A stretch of 64,000 nt of DNA from SIG565 sp045594065. GTDB taxonomy: Bacteria; Bacillota; Clostridia; Oscillospirales; Acutalibacteraceae. This document shows positions 8,213-16,572 of the stretch, piece by piece (within the stretch, counting starts at the first letter, position 1; every line of letters begins with the position of its first letter). The position numbers and the translations under genes are program-made. A model generated the notes under the pieces. That model saw only the letters and a program-made list of their open reading frames with translations, had not been told where the DNA came from and did no database searches. The stretch is from the NCBI GenBank assembly GCA_045594065.1, contig JAZNXU010000036.1:33550-97549 (forward strand), given 5' to 3'.

Positions 8213-8948
8213 AATAGCTTAAAAATTCATTACTTACATACCCTGTAAATTCTTGATATCTAACGAGTCGCCAATCTCCGTAATCAGAAAACACTGTTAC
8301 AACAGCTCCGTTAGGTATGGTTGTTATAACATTGCTGCCAATTCCCGGTCCATCTCTCAAATTTAAATTTCCACCTTGAGTAGTTACAGTTGCCGTATAA
8401 ATCGGCTGTGGGACTATAAATGGAATTCCAAAAAAGTCGGCTAGGGATAGCACAACATTTTCGGCAATTTCATCGATGTTGTTTCTTATCCAATTTGCAT
8501 CCTGCTCGTTATCGTGATAGGCAAATTCAATTAGCACTGACGGCGCCCGCGTTCTTGAAACCTCCCCTAAACTCGTTGTTGGTACTGTTCTTACATTTTC
8601 CGGAATTGGATATATAAGTTTTAAGTTATTGGCAATAATTTCTGCCGCCCTTGCGCCCTGTGTGCTTGACGGGTAATAATATACCTCACTGCCACGGATT
8701 CTTCCGGAATTTGCCCCTGCAGCGGCATTAGAATGCAGCGCTAAATGCAGGTCATAATACCCCGAATTTGATGCCGCGATTGAGCTAGCTGCAGTCATAT
8801 CGGGTGTATTTCTAGTATACTCTATACCTGTCGAATTTAGATATGGAATCATTGCATCTGCCACTAAATTCATATAATATTCCTCATTACCGCTACCTAC
8901 ATATGGATTAAATTCCTGTGTTGACGGACTCAAATATATTCTTGGCAT
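8211..8948 (-). CDS. N-acetylmuramoyl-L-alanine amidase with C-terminal SH3b domain
   Basis: Peptidoglycan hydrolase of the Amidase_3 type, 245 aa. Residues 1-175 hold the amidase fold, with EEYYMNLVADAM (Glu ligand), LALHSNA (His ligand) and SVLIEFAYHDN (catalytic Glu). The first histidine of the usual DPGHGG motif is not obvious; the N-terminus reads LSPSTQEFN instead, as in some Clostridia and phage-related members. Residues 185-245 form a bacterial SH3 domain (NLRDGPG..SNVITTIPNG). There is no signal peptide, so release by lysis, sporulation or another route is needed. The ribosome binding site GAGGGGG sits inside a hairpin just upstream. Confidence 0.85.
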   Translation of the reverse strand: MPRIYLSPSTQEFNPYVGSGNEEYYMNLVADAMIPYLNSTGIEYTRNTPDMTAASSIAASNSGYYDLHLALHSNAAAGANSGRIRGSEVYYYPSSTQGARAAEIIANNLKLIYPIPENVRTVPTTSLGEVSRTRAPSVLIEFAYHDNEQDANWIRNNIDEIAENVVLSLADFFGIPFIVPQPIYTATVTTQGGNLNLRDGPGIGSNVITTIPNGAVVTVFSDYGDWRLVRYQEFTGYVSNEFLSY

Positions 8949-8950
8949 AA

Positions 8951-8988
8951 AAAATCCCCCTCAAATTCAATGTATGAGTTTGAGGGGG
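8951..8988 (-). terminator. Strong hairpin that also contains the amidase ribosome binding site
   Basis: CCCCCTCAAA (8956-8965) pairs perfectly with TTTGAGGGGG (8979-8988), with three more pairs inside. In minus sense it is followed by ATTTTTT and then the amidase ATG. It therefore looks like a terminator for the upstream gene, and its 3' arm is the amidase Shine-Dalgarno. Confidence 0.8.
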
Positions 8989-8997
8989 GTATTATTT

Positions 8998-9534
8998 CTA
9001 TTTTTGTAAATTCAATTTTTCGGTTGCCGCTTTCACAACTGAAGAAAACCAGCAATACAAAGTTTCTCCAAGCTCTTGAAAAATAGGGTCACCGTCATGC
9101 GAGCATAGCATTGCAAAGGTCTGACCAATGCGGCGCTCAATATCACCTTTTCTTCTATAGGCAAGGTAATAGAATGAAAAAGCACCTGTATCGCTGCATG
9201 ATAAATACAGCTCCTGTGAAATGCTCTTAAGCTTATCAAGAAAGCTCTTTTCGGCAATTCCTGAAATGCTGTCATTCTTACAATACTCATCAAGTGACAC
9301 CGAAACTGTGAAAGATAAAAGCAGTTTTCTTTGAAGAAGCATTTGCGTATCTTCACTGTCAGCAGATGTAATAGCGTCCGATTCGCTCAAGAATTTCTCA
9401 GCAATGATAAGACCCAATTCCTTTGCGGCATTCACTTCTGCAAGGCTTAGGTTTTCATTGCTTCCTATACTGTTGTTTTTTACGCTTTCTGACGGCTTAT
9501 TACCGACAATTTTCATATCGCTGTCATCAAACAT
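8998..9534 (-). CDS. Conserved-looking hypothetical protein
   Basis: The 178-aa product is not recognised. It is soluble, helical and mixed-charge, has no signal peptide or metal motif, and contains scattered cysteines. I take the ATG at 9534 (AAGGTG six bases upstream) rather than the GTG at 9543. The ATG lies two bases beyond the stop of the TSCPD gene, so it is translationally linked to it. It ends at the strong hairpin before the amidase gene. No function proposed. Confidence 0.6.
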   Translation of the reverse strand: MFDDSDMKIVGNKPSESVKNNSIGSNENLSLAEVNAAKELGLIIAEKFLSESDAITSADSEDTQMLLQRKLLLSFTVSVSLDEYCKNDSISGIAEKSFLDKLKSISQELYLSCSDTGAFSFYYLAYRRKGDIERRIGQTFAMLCSHDGDPIFQELGETLYCWFSSVVKAATEKLNLQK

Positions 9535-9535
9535 A

Positions 9536-9790
9536 CTATTCACCTTTTTTATAATTTATTAATGCTTCAGCCAATTGAGCCGGACAAGAGGTCGGCTTGA
9601 ATCCGCATTTAATGTCCTTTAGTCTTTCGATAACTTCATCGATGTCCATACCCTTTACAAGCGCTGAAATGCCTTTAAGATTTCCATTACAGCCTCCCAT
9701 AAAGGAAACATCATTAACGGTACCATCAGGTGATATATCAACCGTTATGCTTCTTGAGCAAACACCTTTAGTTATATATGTATATTCCAT
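9536..9790 (-). CDS. TSCPD domain protein (TIGR03905-like)
   Basis: An 84-aa small protein matching the TSCPD family seen in Firmicutes and at the C-terminus of some ribonucleotide reductases. Recognisable features are VCSRSITVDI, GGCNGNLKGI and the eponymous TSCPAQLAEA near residues 67-76. Four cysteines suggest metal or redox chemistry, but the biochemical role is unknown. The start ATG follows GAAAGGAATAG. It sits between the Rrf2-type regulator and a hypothetical gene, five bases after the regulator ends. Confidence 0.85.
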   Translation of the reverse strand: MEYTYITKGVCSRSITVDISPDGTVNDVSFMGGCNGNLKGISALVKGMDIDEVIERLKDIKCGFKPTSCPAQLAEALINYKKGE

Positions 9791-9795
9791 TAAAA

Positions 9796-10188
9796 CTATT
9801 CCTTTCTTGAAAAGGTAGCGCTACCGAATTTCTCGCGCATAAAATCGCTTACGCAATTGAAAGTTTCTTTAAAAAGGCAATCACCCTGTGGGTGAGTACA
9901 AATGCTTTGAGCACATTGGCAACGACTGAATGTTATCGGGCCACATATCAGCTCAATCACCTCTAAAAGAGTTATATCGTCAGGGTTTCGTGAAATAGTA
10001 TATCCACCCTTAGCTCCTTTATAAGATTTTACAACACCGCCTAGGCTTAGCTTGTGTAATATTTTAAGGGCATAACGCTGTGTAACTCCGGTGCGTTCTG
10101 ATATAGTGCGAGCATCAAGCCTCTCATTTGTATCAGAAAGACACGAAACTATTCTGATTGCATAATCTGTCTCGCTGTTAAGAATCAT
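9796..10188 (-). CDS. Rrf2-family transcriptional regulator with cysteine cluster
   Basis: A 130-aa winged-helix DNA-binding protein of the Rrf2/IscR/NsrR family. The N-terminal helix-turn-helix reads DYAIRIVSCL...RTISERTGVTQRYALKIL, and the wing contains GAKGGY. The C-terminal part carries Cys82, Cys90, Cys92, Cys97 and Cys104, enough for an Fe-S cluster as in IscR or RsrR, although the spacing differs from classical IscR. No isc/suf genes are adjacent (iscS is 7 kb away). Its targets may include the TSCPD gene just downstream. It follows rpoD by three bases. Confidence 0.88.
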   Translation of the reverse strand: MILNSETDYAIRIVSCLSDTNERLDARTISERTGVTQRYALKILHKLSLGGVVKSYKGAKGGYTISRNPDDITLLEVIELICGPITFSRCQCAQSICTHPQGDCLFKETFNCVSDFMREKFGSATFSRKE

Positions 10189-10191
10189 AGC

Positions 10192-11241
10192 TTACCTATC
10201 CTTAAATTTATTGCTTCTTACAGGGTGGCGAAGCTTTCTGAGAGCCTTTGCCTCAATTTGGCGGATACGCTCTCTTGTAACATTAAACTCGGTACCAACC
10301 TCTTCAAGGGTATGGCATCTTCCGTCCATAAGACCAAAACGCAGTCTTATAACTGCCTCTTCACGGGGGGTTAAAGTTTTAAGCACACTGTCAATATCTT
10401 CATTAGTAATGGTCTTTAAAGCGGCATCATCGGGCGCTAAAGCATCCTCATCGCGAATGAAGTCCATCAATCTGCTGTCTTCCTCAGGACCGATAGGAGT
10501 TTCCATAGAAACCGGCTCCTGAGCAACACGCATAATCTCCCTTACCCTTTCAACCGGTAAATTCATTTTTTCGGCTATAAGCTCTTCACTCGGCTCAAAG
10601 CCATTTTCGTGTAAAAGCTGACTCTGTATTTTCTTTAAGCGGTTAATGGTTTCAACCATATGAACTGGAATACGAATTGTTCTTGCCTCATCAGCTATAG
10701 CACGGGTTATTGCCTGACGAATCCACCAAGTAGCATAGGTAGAAAATTTAAAGCCCTTGGTATAATCAAATTTATCAACTGCCTTAATAAGGCCTACATT
10801 ACCCTCTTGAATTAAATCAAGGAAATACATTCCGCGTCCAACATATTTTTTGGCAATACTTACAACCAAGCGAAGATTAGCCTCTGTAAGGCGCTTTTTG
10901 GCTGCCTCATCACCATCAGCAATTTTAACAGCAAGTTCTATTTCTTCATTAGAGGAAAGAAGCGGTACACGACCTATTTCGCGAAGATATACTTTAACAG
11001 GGTCGTCCAGCGACATTAAATCGATATTAAGATTATCATCGATATTCTCAATATCCATTTCTTCAAGCTTTAAATCATCTTCGGACGGCTCTTCATCAAA
11101 ATCAAGCACAGTAGGCTCAACAAAAAGCTCCTCTAAATCCTCTGGTGCATTCTCGAGCTCATCGATTGAAGAAGCATTCTTTTCCTCTTCATTAACCTGC
11201 TCTAATGCAACATTTTCCATCTCTGTCATATCCTTTTTCAT
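10192..11241 (-). CDS. rpoD: Primary sigma factor RpoD (SigA)
   Basis: Housekeeping sigma factor that directs RNA polymerase to -35/-10 promoters, many of which are visible in this window. The 349 aa begin with a very acidic segment (about 1-75) in place of a clear region 1.1. Then come region 1.2 (DPVKVYLREIGR), regions 2.1-2.4 (EANLRLVVSIAKKY, YATWWIRQAI), region 3, and region 4 with TREEAVIRLRFGL and VTRERIRQIEAKALRKLR. The ATG overlaps the dnaG stop as ATGA, indicating coupled translation. Confidence 0.98.
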   Translation of the reverse strand: MKKDMTEMENVALEQVNEEEKNASSIDELENAPEDLEELFVEPTVLDFDEEPSEDDLKLEEMDIENIDDNLNIDLMSLDDPVKVYLREIGRVPLLSSNEEIELAVKIADGDEAAKKRLTEANLRLVVSIAKKYVGRGMYFLDLIQEGNVGLIKAVDKFDYTKGFKFSTYATWWIRQAITRAIADEARTIRIPVHMVETINRLKKIQSQLLHENGFEPSEELIAEKMNLPVERVREIMRVAQEPVSMETPIGPEEDSRLMDFIRDEDALAPDDAALKTITNEDIDSVLKTLTPREEAVIRLRFGLMDGRCHTLEEVGTEFNVTRERIRQIEAKALRKLRHPVRSNKFKDR

Positions 11242-13010
11242 TCCCTATTCTCCCTTTTTGAATTTGCTATATTTTTAATTTTATTTGTCCAGTCATCCAG
11301 TGACAAATTTTCATCCTTAGCGTCATTAGAGAGCATACTCTCATTTAATATAACCCGAACGCAGTCTTTTATGACATCTTTCGCGTTAATTCCAACACTT
11401 ATGCCGTTTTGGAGCGATACTATGTACCCTAATTGCTCAGGCGAGAATTTATTACCAAAGAGTGAAATGTCAACATCATTACCCGAAGATAACAACTCAT
11501 AAACAGCCGAATATATCTCTTTATTTAACGAAGTTATCATCTTATCAGGGGTTAAATTGGATGAGATTTCTTTAAACAAATCGGGGTGCTGTAGCAGAAT
11601 TGCCAAAAGATTTCTCTCAGCCGCTTCTGCCTTGATGTTTTTACGTTTATCGGGGTTTATATCATTAGGCGAAAACTTTGGAGCTACAACCTCTCTGATT
11701 TCCTTTTTACGGACAGATTTAGCATTAATATCTTTGACTCTGCTGATTTCTGACATAATCGTTGATTTAGAAACACCGTATTTTTCAGAAAGCTTACTTG
11801 CATATAAATCGGCGGTAATTGTATCGGTGGAAGCTAAAATTTCTGCAGCTTTTTTCAAATATTTAATTTTAGCATCATCTTCCGCTAAATTAATATTATC
11901 GGCGGCTCTTAGCAATCGGTAATCGATCTCGCTCACTGCACCGTCTAAAAGCATTTTAAAGCGGGCTGCACCGTTTTTATTTATATATTCATCGGGGTCC
12001 TTACATTCGGGTAAAACAAGTACCCTTATGGGCAACCCTAGGTCTTTCATAGTTTCAAGTGCCCGCATAACCGCTTTTTGTCCTGCAGAGTCCGAGTCAA
12101 GCGTTACAACTATTTCTTTGGTATAACGCGCAAGAAGCCTAGCTTGCTCCTCAGTAAAGGCAGTTCCTAACGGAGCTACAGTATTTGTAAAACCTGCCTG
12201 CTGTAAAGAAACAACATCCATATTGCCCTCAACAAGAATTATTCGTTCGGCACAATCATTCTTGGCAAAATTAATACCAAACAAATTACGGCTTTTCTTG
12301 TAAACCGGCGTATCAGATGAGTTAATGTATTTGGCGGCATCTTTTTCAGCTGGATTTGCTCTTCCGCTAAAGGCTATCACATTACCGCGCAAATCTATTA
12401 CTGGGAACATTACACGGTTTCTGAAACGGTCATAATATCTATCAGTTTTTTGCGATTTTGAAGCAACATTAGCCTGTTCAAGCTCCCATTCCTTAAAGCC
12501 TTTTGATTTTAGATGGTCAAGAAGACCTGTCCAACCGTCTGGCGCACAGCCAAGCCCGAATCGCCTAATTGTGCCGATTGACAAACCGCGTCCCTGCAAA
12601 TAATCAAGTGCCCACTTGCCTGCAGGCGACATTAAACAGCTATGATAATATCGCGCCGTTTCCTTGTTTATCTCATAAATCCGTTTTTTCAAGTTAGCCA
12701 TTGAATTATCGTAATTATCCTCGGGAATTGTAATTCCCGAACGCTCGGCTAATAGCTTTATAGACTCTATATAATCAAGATTTTCAATAAGTTTAGTAAA
12801 GGTGAAAATATCGCCACCAACACCGCATCCGAAGCAGTAAAACGAGCCATTTTCCGGATAAACGGTAAAAGACGGAGTTTTTTCATTATGGAACGGGCAT
12901 AGCCCCTTAAGGTTCTTACCAGCCCTTTTTAGATTAACATACGGGGAAATTACTGATTCAATATCATTACGGTATTTAATTTCGAGGATAATATCTTCCG
13001 GTATTGCCAT
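11238..13010 (-). CDS. dnaG: DNA primase
   Basis: Synthesises RNA primers at the replication fork. The 590 aa comprise an N-terminal CHC2 zinc finger with Cys38, His41, Cys59 and Cys62, a primase core with a TOPRIM motif (ILVEGNMDVVSL, and VVTLDSDSAG for the metal-binding acidic residues), and a C-terminal DnaB-interacting helical region. Start ATG with GAGGGG upstream. It is in the classical macromolecular-synthesis arrangement dnaG-rpoD and overlaps rpoD by four bases. Confidence 0.98.
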   Translation of the reverse strand: MAIPEDIILEIKYRNDIESVISPYVNLKRAGKNLKGLCPFHNEKTPSFTVYPENGSFYCFGCGVGGDIFTFTKLIENLDYIESIKLLAERSGITIPEDNYDNSMANLKKRIYEINKETARYYHSCLMSPAGKWALDYLQGRGLSIGTIRRFGLGCAPDGWTGLLDHLKSKGFKEWELEQANVASKSQKTDRYYDRFRNRVMFPVIDLRGNVIAFSGRANPAEKDAAKYINSSDTPVYKKSRNLFGINFAKNDCAERIILVEGNMDVVSLQQAGFTNTVAPLGTAFTEEQARLLARYTKEIVVTLDSDSAGQKAVMRALETMKDLGLPIRVLVLPECKDPDEYINKNGAARFKMLLDGAVSEIDYRLLRAADNINLAEDDAKIKYLKKAAEILASTDTITADLYASKLSEKYGVSKSTIMSEISRVKDINAKSVRKKEIREVVAPKFSPNDINPDKRKNIKAEAAERNLLAILLQHPDLFKEISSNLTPDKMITSLNKEIYSAVYELLSSGNDVDISLFGNKFSPEQLGYIVSLQNGISVGINAKDVIKDCVRVILNESMLSNDAKDENLSLDDWTNKIKNIANSKRENRE

Positions 13011-13031
13011 TAAATTCCCCTCACTTTCAGT

Positions 13032-14027
13032 TTAAATATCCCAAGACCGTGGAATGTAAATATTTTTAAAGGTTTCTACCGCATAGTGGTCAGTCATACC
13101 GGCGATATAATCGGTAACAGCCCGTGAAACACCGTCACGCCTTAAAATTTCGGCATATTCATCTTGAAGCTTTTCAGGATGAACACAAAAATAATCATAA
13201 AGCCCTTTAATAATGCCATAGACCTTTGCTTCTTCGGACTTAGCAACAGGATTTCGATATACACTTTCAAATAAAAACTCGTGCAACATATTGTAATATT
13301 TGAAAGTATCGTCATCCATTTTTATATCGTCAACGCTGTTTTTTACGATTGAACTTACCATTGTGTTGATACGCTGACTTTTGGTATTTCCTAAATATGC
13401 AACAATTTCTTTAGGAATATCTGAAGCCGTAATAATACCACCGCGAATAGCATCGTCAATATCGTGATTTATATAGGCAATTCTGTCAGAATAACGCACA
13501 ACTCTTCCCTCGAGCGATTCTGCCCAATCACCCTTGGTATGACTTCTAATACCATCTAAAACCTCATATGTAAGATTAAGACCGTTGCCGTTTTTCTCGA
13601 TAAATTCGCAAACCCTAACGCTTTGCTCATAATGGGTAAAGGTGAAATCACTAATTTCATCTAAAGCGCGTTCTCCCGCGTGCCCAAAAGGTGTGTGACC
13701 CAAATCATGCCCCAAAGCGATAGCTTCGGTCAAATCCTCATTAAGTCTTAAAGCCCTTGCTATAGTTCTGGCAATTTGCGCAACCTCTAAAGTATGTGTA
13801 AGTCGCGTTCTATAGTGGTCTGACTCGGGAGATAGAAACACCTGAGTTTTATGTTTGAGTCTTCTAAAAGATTTCGAATGAATAATGCGGTCACGATCAC
13901 GCTGAAAATCGGTGCGGAGCTCGCATTTTATCTCTTCCCTTTTTCTGCCCTTTGAATTTGCACTGAGCACTGCATTATCCGATAAAATTAATCTTTCGGA
14001 TTGCTCATAAGCTTCACGAATACTCAA
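13032..14027 (-). CDS. dgt: dGTP triphosphohydrolase-like HD protein
   Basis: HD-domain phosphohydrolase of the deoxyguanosinetriphosphate triphosphohydrolase-like family, removing triphosphate from dNTPs. The metal-binding HD residues are visible in RLTHTLEVAQIA, GHDLGHTPFGH and the later DRIAYINHDIDD. The 331 aa run from the TTG at 14027, chosen because AAGGTGG lies eight bases upstream; a GTG at 14051 has no site. It lies 21 bp upstream of dnaG in the same direction, a common Firmicutes arrangement. Confidence 0.9.
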   Translation of the reverse strand: MSIREAYEQSERLILSDNAVLSANSKGRKREEIKCELRTDFQRDRDRIIHSKSFRRLKHKTQVFLSPESDHYRTRLTHTLEVAQIARTIARALRLNEDLTEAIALGHDLGHTPFGHAGERALDEISDFTFTHYEQSVRVCEFIEKNGNGLNLTYEVLDGIRSHTKGDWAESLEGRVVRYSDRIAYINHDIDDAIRGGIITASDIPKEIVAYLGNTKSQRINTMVSSIVKNSVDDIKMDDDTFKYYNMLHEFLFESVYRNPVAKSEEAKVYGIIKGLYDYFCVHPEKLQDEYAEILRRDGVSRAVTDYIAGMTDHYAVETFKNIYIPRSWDI

Positions 14028-14097
14028 ACAAATCACCACCTTAAAAATCACTTTATTTATATATACGCAAAATAATGTCGAAAACCTTTATTTTTAA

Positions 14098-14718
14098 TTA
14101 AATAGGATAAAATTTATTCCCTTTTACATTTATAGTAACCTTACCGTTAAAAGTGTCGCAAAGCTTTGCAGTAAAATCATCGGCAGAGGCCTCGTCAATA
14201 TATATTTCAGTAACAACCTCGCTGGTAAAATCAGAACCGATAACTCCGCCTGCGATATCTTTCAAAACACTGCCTAAAGTATCATACATACTGTAATCAC
14301 AAACGATTTGAAGTTCACGGCAATTTGTCATTGTCTTAATATCAGCGCAATTTACCGCACCCTGCACAGCAGCAGAGTATGCACGAACAAGTCCGCCTGT
14401 GCCGAGTAGTATTCCACCGAAATAACGAGTTACAACAACTGCAACATTAAAAAGACCCGCCCCATCAATAACATCGAGTACAGGCTTTCCCGCAGTTCCG
14501 TGCGGCTCGCCATCGTCAGAAAAGCGTTTAATATTACCGTCACTTAAAGTGTAAGCATAAACATTATGTCGAGCATCCCAATAATTACTACGCATTTTAT
14601 TAATAAATTCGGTAGCATCGGATTCGCTTTCAATATGTACTAGAGTTGCAATGAATTTAGAACGCTTTTCTGTGAGCTCGAAAACACTTTCACCGTTTAT
14701 AGTTTTAAAAGATTTCAT
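14098..14718 (-). CDS. yigZ: YigZ/IMPACT family protein
   Basis: A 206-aa protein of the UPF0029 family (YigZ in E. coli, YvyE in Bacillus). The signature is clear: EKRSKFIA at the start, DDGEPHGTAGKP, and VVTRYFGGILLGTGGLVRAY in the middle. The C-terminal half is the DUF1949 ferredoxin-like domain. Its cellular role is poorly defined; relatives bind or modulate translation factors. Monocistronic or co-transcribed with dgt; the rpmE terminator lies upstream. Confidence 0.93.
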   Translation of the reverse strand: MKSFKTINGESVFELTEKRSKFIATLVHIESESDATEFINKMRSNYWDARHNVYAYTLSDGNIKRFSDDGEPHGTAGKPVLDVIDGAGLFNVAVVVTRYFGGILLGTGGLVRAYSAAVQGAVNCADIKTMTNCRELQIVCDYSMYDTLGSVLKDIAGGVIGSDFTSEVVTEIYIDEASADDFTAKLCDTFNGKVTINVKGNKFYPI

Positions 14719-14728
14719 AATCTACTCC

Positions 14729-14757
14729 AAAAAAGAAAACCGCAACCTTTGGCGGTT
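14729..14757 (-). terminator. Terminator of rpmE
   Basis: AACCGC (14738-14743) pairs with GCGGTT (14752-14757). In minus sense the stem is followed by TTCTTTTTT, 18 bases after the rpmE stop. Confidence 0.85.
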
Positions 14758-14774
14758 ACGGTATACTTTTAAAC

Positions 14775-14975
14775 TTATTTTAAGCCAAAACGCTTGTTGA
14801 ATCTATCAACACGTCCGCCTGTATCAACAAGTTTCTGTCTGCCTGTAAAGAACGGATGACATTTTGAGCAGATATCAAGATGAATTTCCTTCTTAGTCGA
14901 GCGAGTTTCAAACTCAGCACCGCAAGCACACTTAACAACAGTCTTTTCATAGGTAGGATGAATACCCTGTTTCAT
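14775..14975 (-). CDS. rpmE: Ribosomal protein L31
   Basis: The 66-aa L31 is of the zinc-binding (C+) type: KCACGAEF contributes two cysteines and ICSKCHPFFTG the others. This form can act as a zinc reserve and is often paired with a zinc-free paralogue elsewhere. The ATG at 14975 follows GAAAGGGG. The longer frame to 15038 has no start signal. Terminator directly downstream. Confidence 0.97.
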   Translation of the reverse strand: MKQGIHPTYEKTVVKCACGAEFETRSTKKEIHLDICSKCHPFFTGRQKLVDTGGRVDRFNKRFGLK

Positions 14976-15045
14976 AGTGTCACCCCTTTCAAAATTCGAT
15001 AACAATAGGATAATACCACAAATTACGAGAAAATGCAAGCATTAT

Positions 15046-15657
15046 TTATTTTTTCTTGAAAAAATTTTTAATTTCTTCAAAAATTTCAATGGTTTTGAAC
15101 TTAATTACAAACTTTTCGTGATTTTTGGCAATATTGGCAGCCTTATCACTAACAGCTGAATTAAGATTAGCGGTTGCAGCAGGAACGCATATTGCAGGGT
15201 ACATAACACACCACCAATTTTTACCCTCTGCCTTCCCGATTTTAACACAAAGCGCCTCGTATTCCCCTGCAGGTAGTGTAAAGTCATCATAAACACGCGT
15301 ATTAAAGTAAGTTTTTGCAACCTCCACAGTCACATTATAATTATAGCCGTTATCCTTAATAACTTTTTCGGCGGTTGATTTAAATTGCTCAAGTGAGTTT
15401 TCGGCAACCACAAGGGCTTCGCCGATATCGTTAGAGCTCTTAAATTCCGCACAACCAAGCTCGAGCAAAGCATCTCGCACCTGTAATTTTAGGTTTTGGT
15501 CCTGCTCTGTATCGGAATTGGCAATGATATGAAGTCTTAACACATTTTCTTTCAGCTCGGCGCAATTTGCCTCAAACTGAACACTGCTTATAAGCAGAGA
15601 AAAAACAAGTCCCAATAAAACAGCAATTCGCAAAATCTTAAAATTTTCTTTTTTCAT
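15046..15657 (-). CDS. spoIIR: Stage II sporulation protein R
   Basis: Secreted forespore signal that triggers SpoIIGA processing of pro-sigma-E in the mother cell. The 203 aa start with a membrane/signal segment (about 8-30), followed by the family core VLRLHIIANSDTEQDQ and LKLQVRDALL, and YNVTVEVAKTYFNTRVY with LPAGEYEALCVKIG further on. The ATG at 15657 has GGAGATATTT upstream, and the frame above it has no ribosome binding site. It shows that the organism encodes the sigma-F to sigma-E relay. Confidence 0.93.
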   Translation of the reverse strand: MKKENFKILRIAVLLGLVFSLLISSVQFEANCAELKENVLRLHIIANSDTEQDQNLKLQVRDALLELGCAEFKSSNDIGEALVVAENSLEQFKSTAEKVIKDNGYNYNVTVEVAKTYFNTRVYDDFTLPAGEYEALCVKIGKAEGKNWWCVMYPAICVPAATANLNSAVSDKAANIAKNHEKFVIKFKTIEIFEEIKNFFKKK

Positions 15658-15711
15658 AAATATCTCCTTTGAAAAATTTTTCAAAGAAAATATTGACAAT
15701 ATATAGAAATT

Positions 15712-16563
15712 TTATTCAAAAACAATTGCAGAATCAGTAGGCTTAGCTATAAATGAGCAAATAGAGCGTTTCTTTAGTGCGCTCAAAGCCCCGTTCGCCT
15801 TATCGGCACAATCAAATATTCCAAAATACGATGGTCCGCTACCACTCAAGGAAACAGCCAAGGCATCATTCTGTTTTAATATATCGGTTATTGCATTCGG
15901 TTGCCAAGCCGCCGAAAATACATTCTTGACATTTTTGCATAGTTTATTTAAATTGCCGCCTAAAATTGCTTCCTTAGCCGCGCTATTATCAGGGCGGTCA
16001 AGTATAACTGTTGAATCAATAACGCGGTACATCTCTTTTGTGGACCGCTTTTCGGCATCTTTGGCTATAACTATAAAACAATCGGGCATATTTGGTAATT
16101 TTTCAAAAATTTCACCTATACCCGTAACCGAAATTGTACCGCCGTGCAAGAAAAATGGAACATCGGCACCCAGTTTCAATGCAATGTCTTTGAGCTGTGC
16201 CAAACTTAATGGGTTTCCATAAAGCTTATTAAGCAGCATAATCACCGCGGCTGCATCCGCACTGCCACCGCCTAGACCTGCGGCAAGCGGTATATTTTTT
16301 GTAATTTCAATATTTGCGCCGCCTTTTGTTCCGCTTTTTGCAAAGAACAGTTTTGCAGCCTTGTGGCAAATATCATCCTCGCCGCCGAGTGTGCTGTCAG
16401 TAGATGTAACATTAACACCGTCTTCAATACGCTCAACCGTAACCGTATCGTACAAACTCACCGACTGCATTATCATATCAACTAAATGATACCCATCTTC
16501 ACGCACACCGACAATATCTAGGGTTAAATTTATTTTTGCACCCGCTTTAGCCGTAATTTTCAA
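15712..16563 (-). CDS. ispE: 4-diphosphocytidyl-2-C-methyl-D-erythritol kinase
   Basis: GHMP kinase of the MEP isoprenoid pathway, phosphorylating CDP-methylerythritol. The ATP loop PLAAGLGGGSADAAAV is present, as are an N-terminal KINLTLDIVG and a C-terminal SLSGSGPSYFGIF glycine motif. At 283 aa it is normal length. TTG start with GGGTGAAGAC upstream, ten bases after the aminotransferase gene, so co-transcribed with it. Confidence 0.95.
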   Translation of the reverse strand: MKITAKAGAKINLTLDIVGVREDGYHLVDMIMQSVSLYDTVTVERIEDGVNVTSTDSTLGGEDDICHKAAKLFFAKSGTKGGANIEITKNIPLAAGLGGGSADAAAVIMLLNKLYGNPLSLAQLKDIALKLGADVPFFLHGGTISVTGIGEIFEKLPNMPDCFIVIAKDAEKRSTKEMYRVIDSTVILDRPDNSAAKEAILGGNLNKLCKNVKNVFSAAWQPNAITDILKQNDALAVSLSGSGPSYFGIFDCADKANGALSALKKRSICSFIAKPTDSAIVFE

Positions 16564-16572
16564 GTCTTCACC

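Noticed and set aside
10850..11278. Ser-rich plus-strand frame of 142 codons
   Set aside because: Antisense of the acidic N-terminus of rpoD; composition results from reading GAA/GAG codons backwards.
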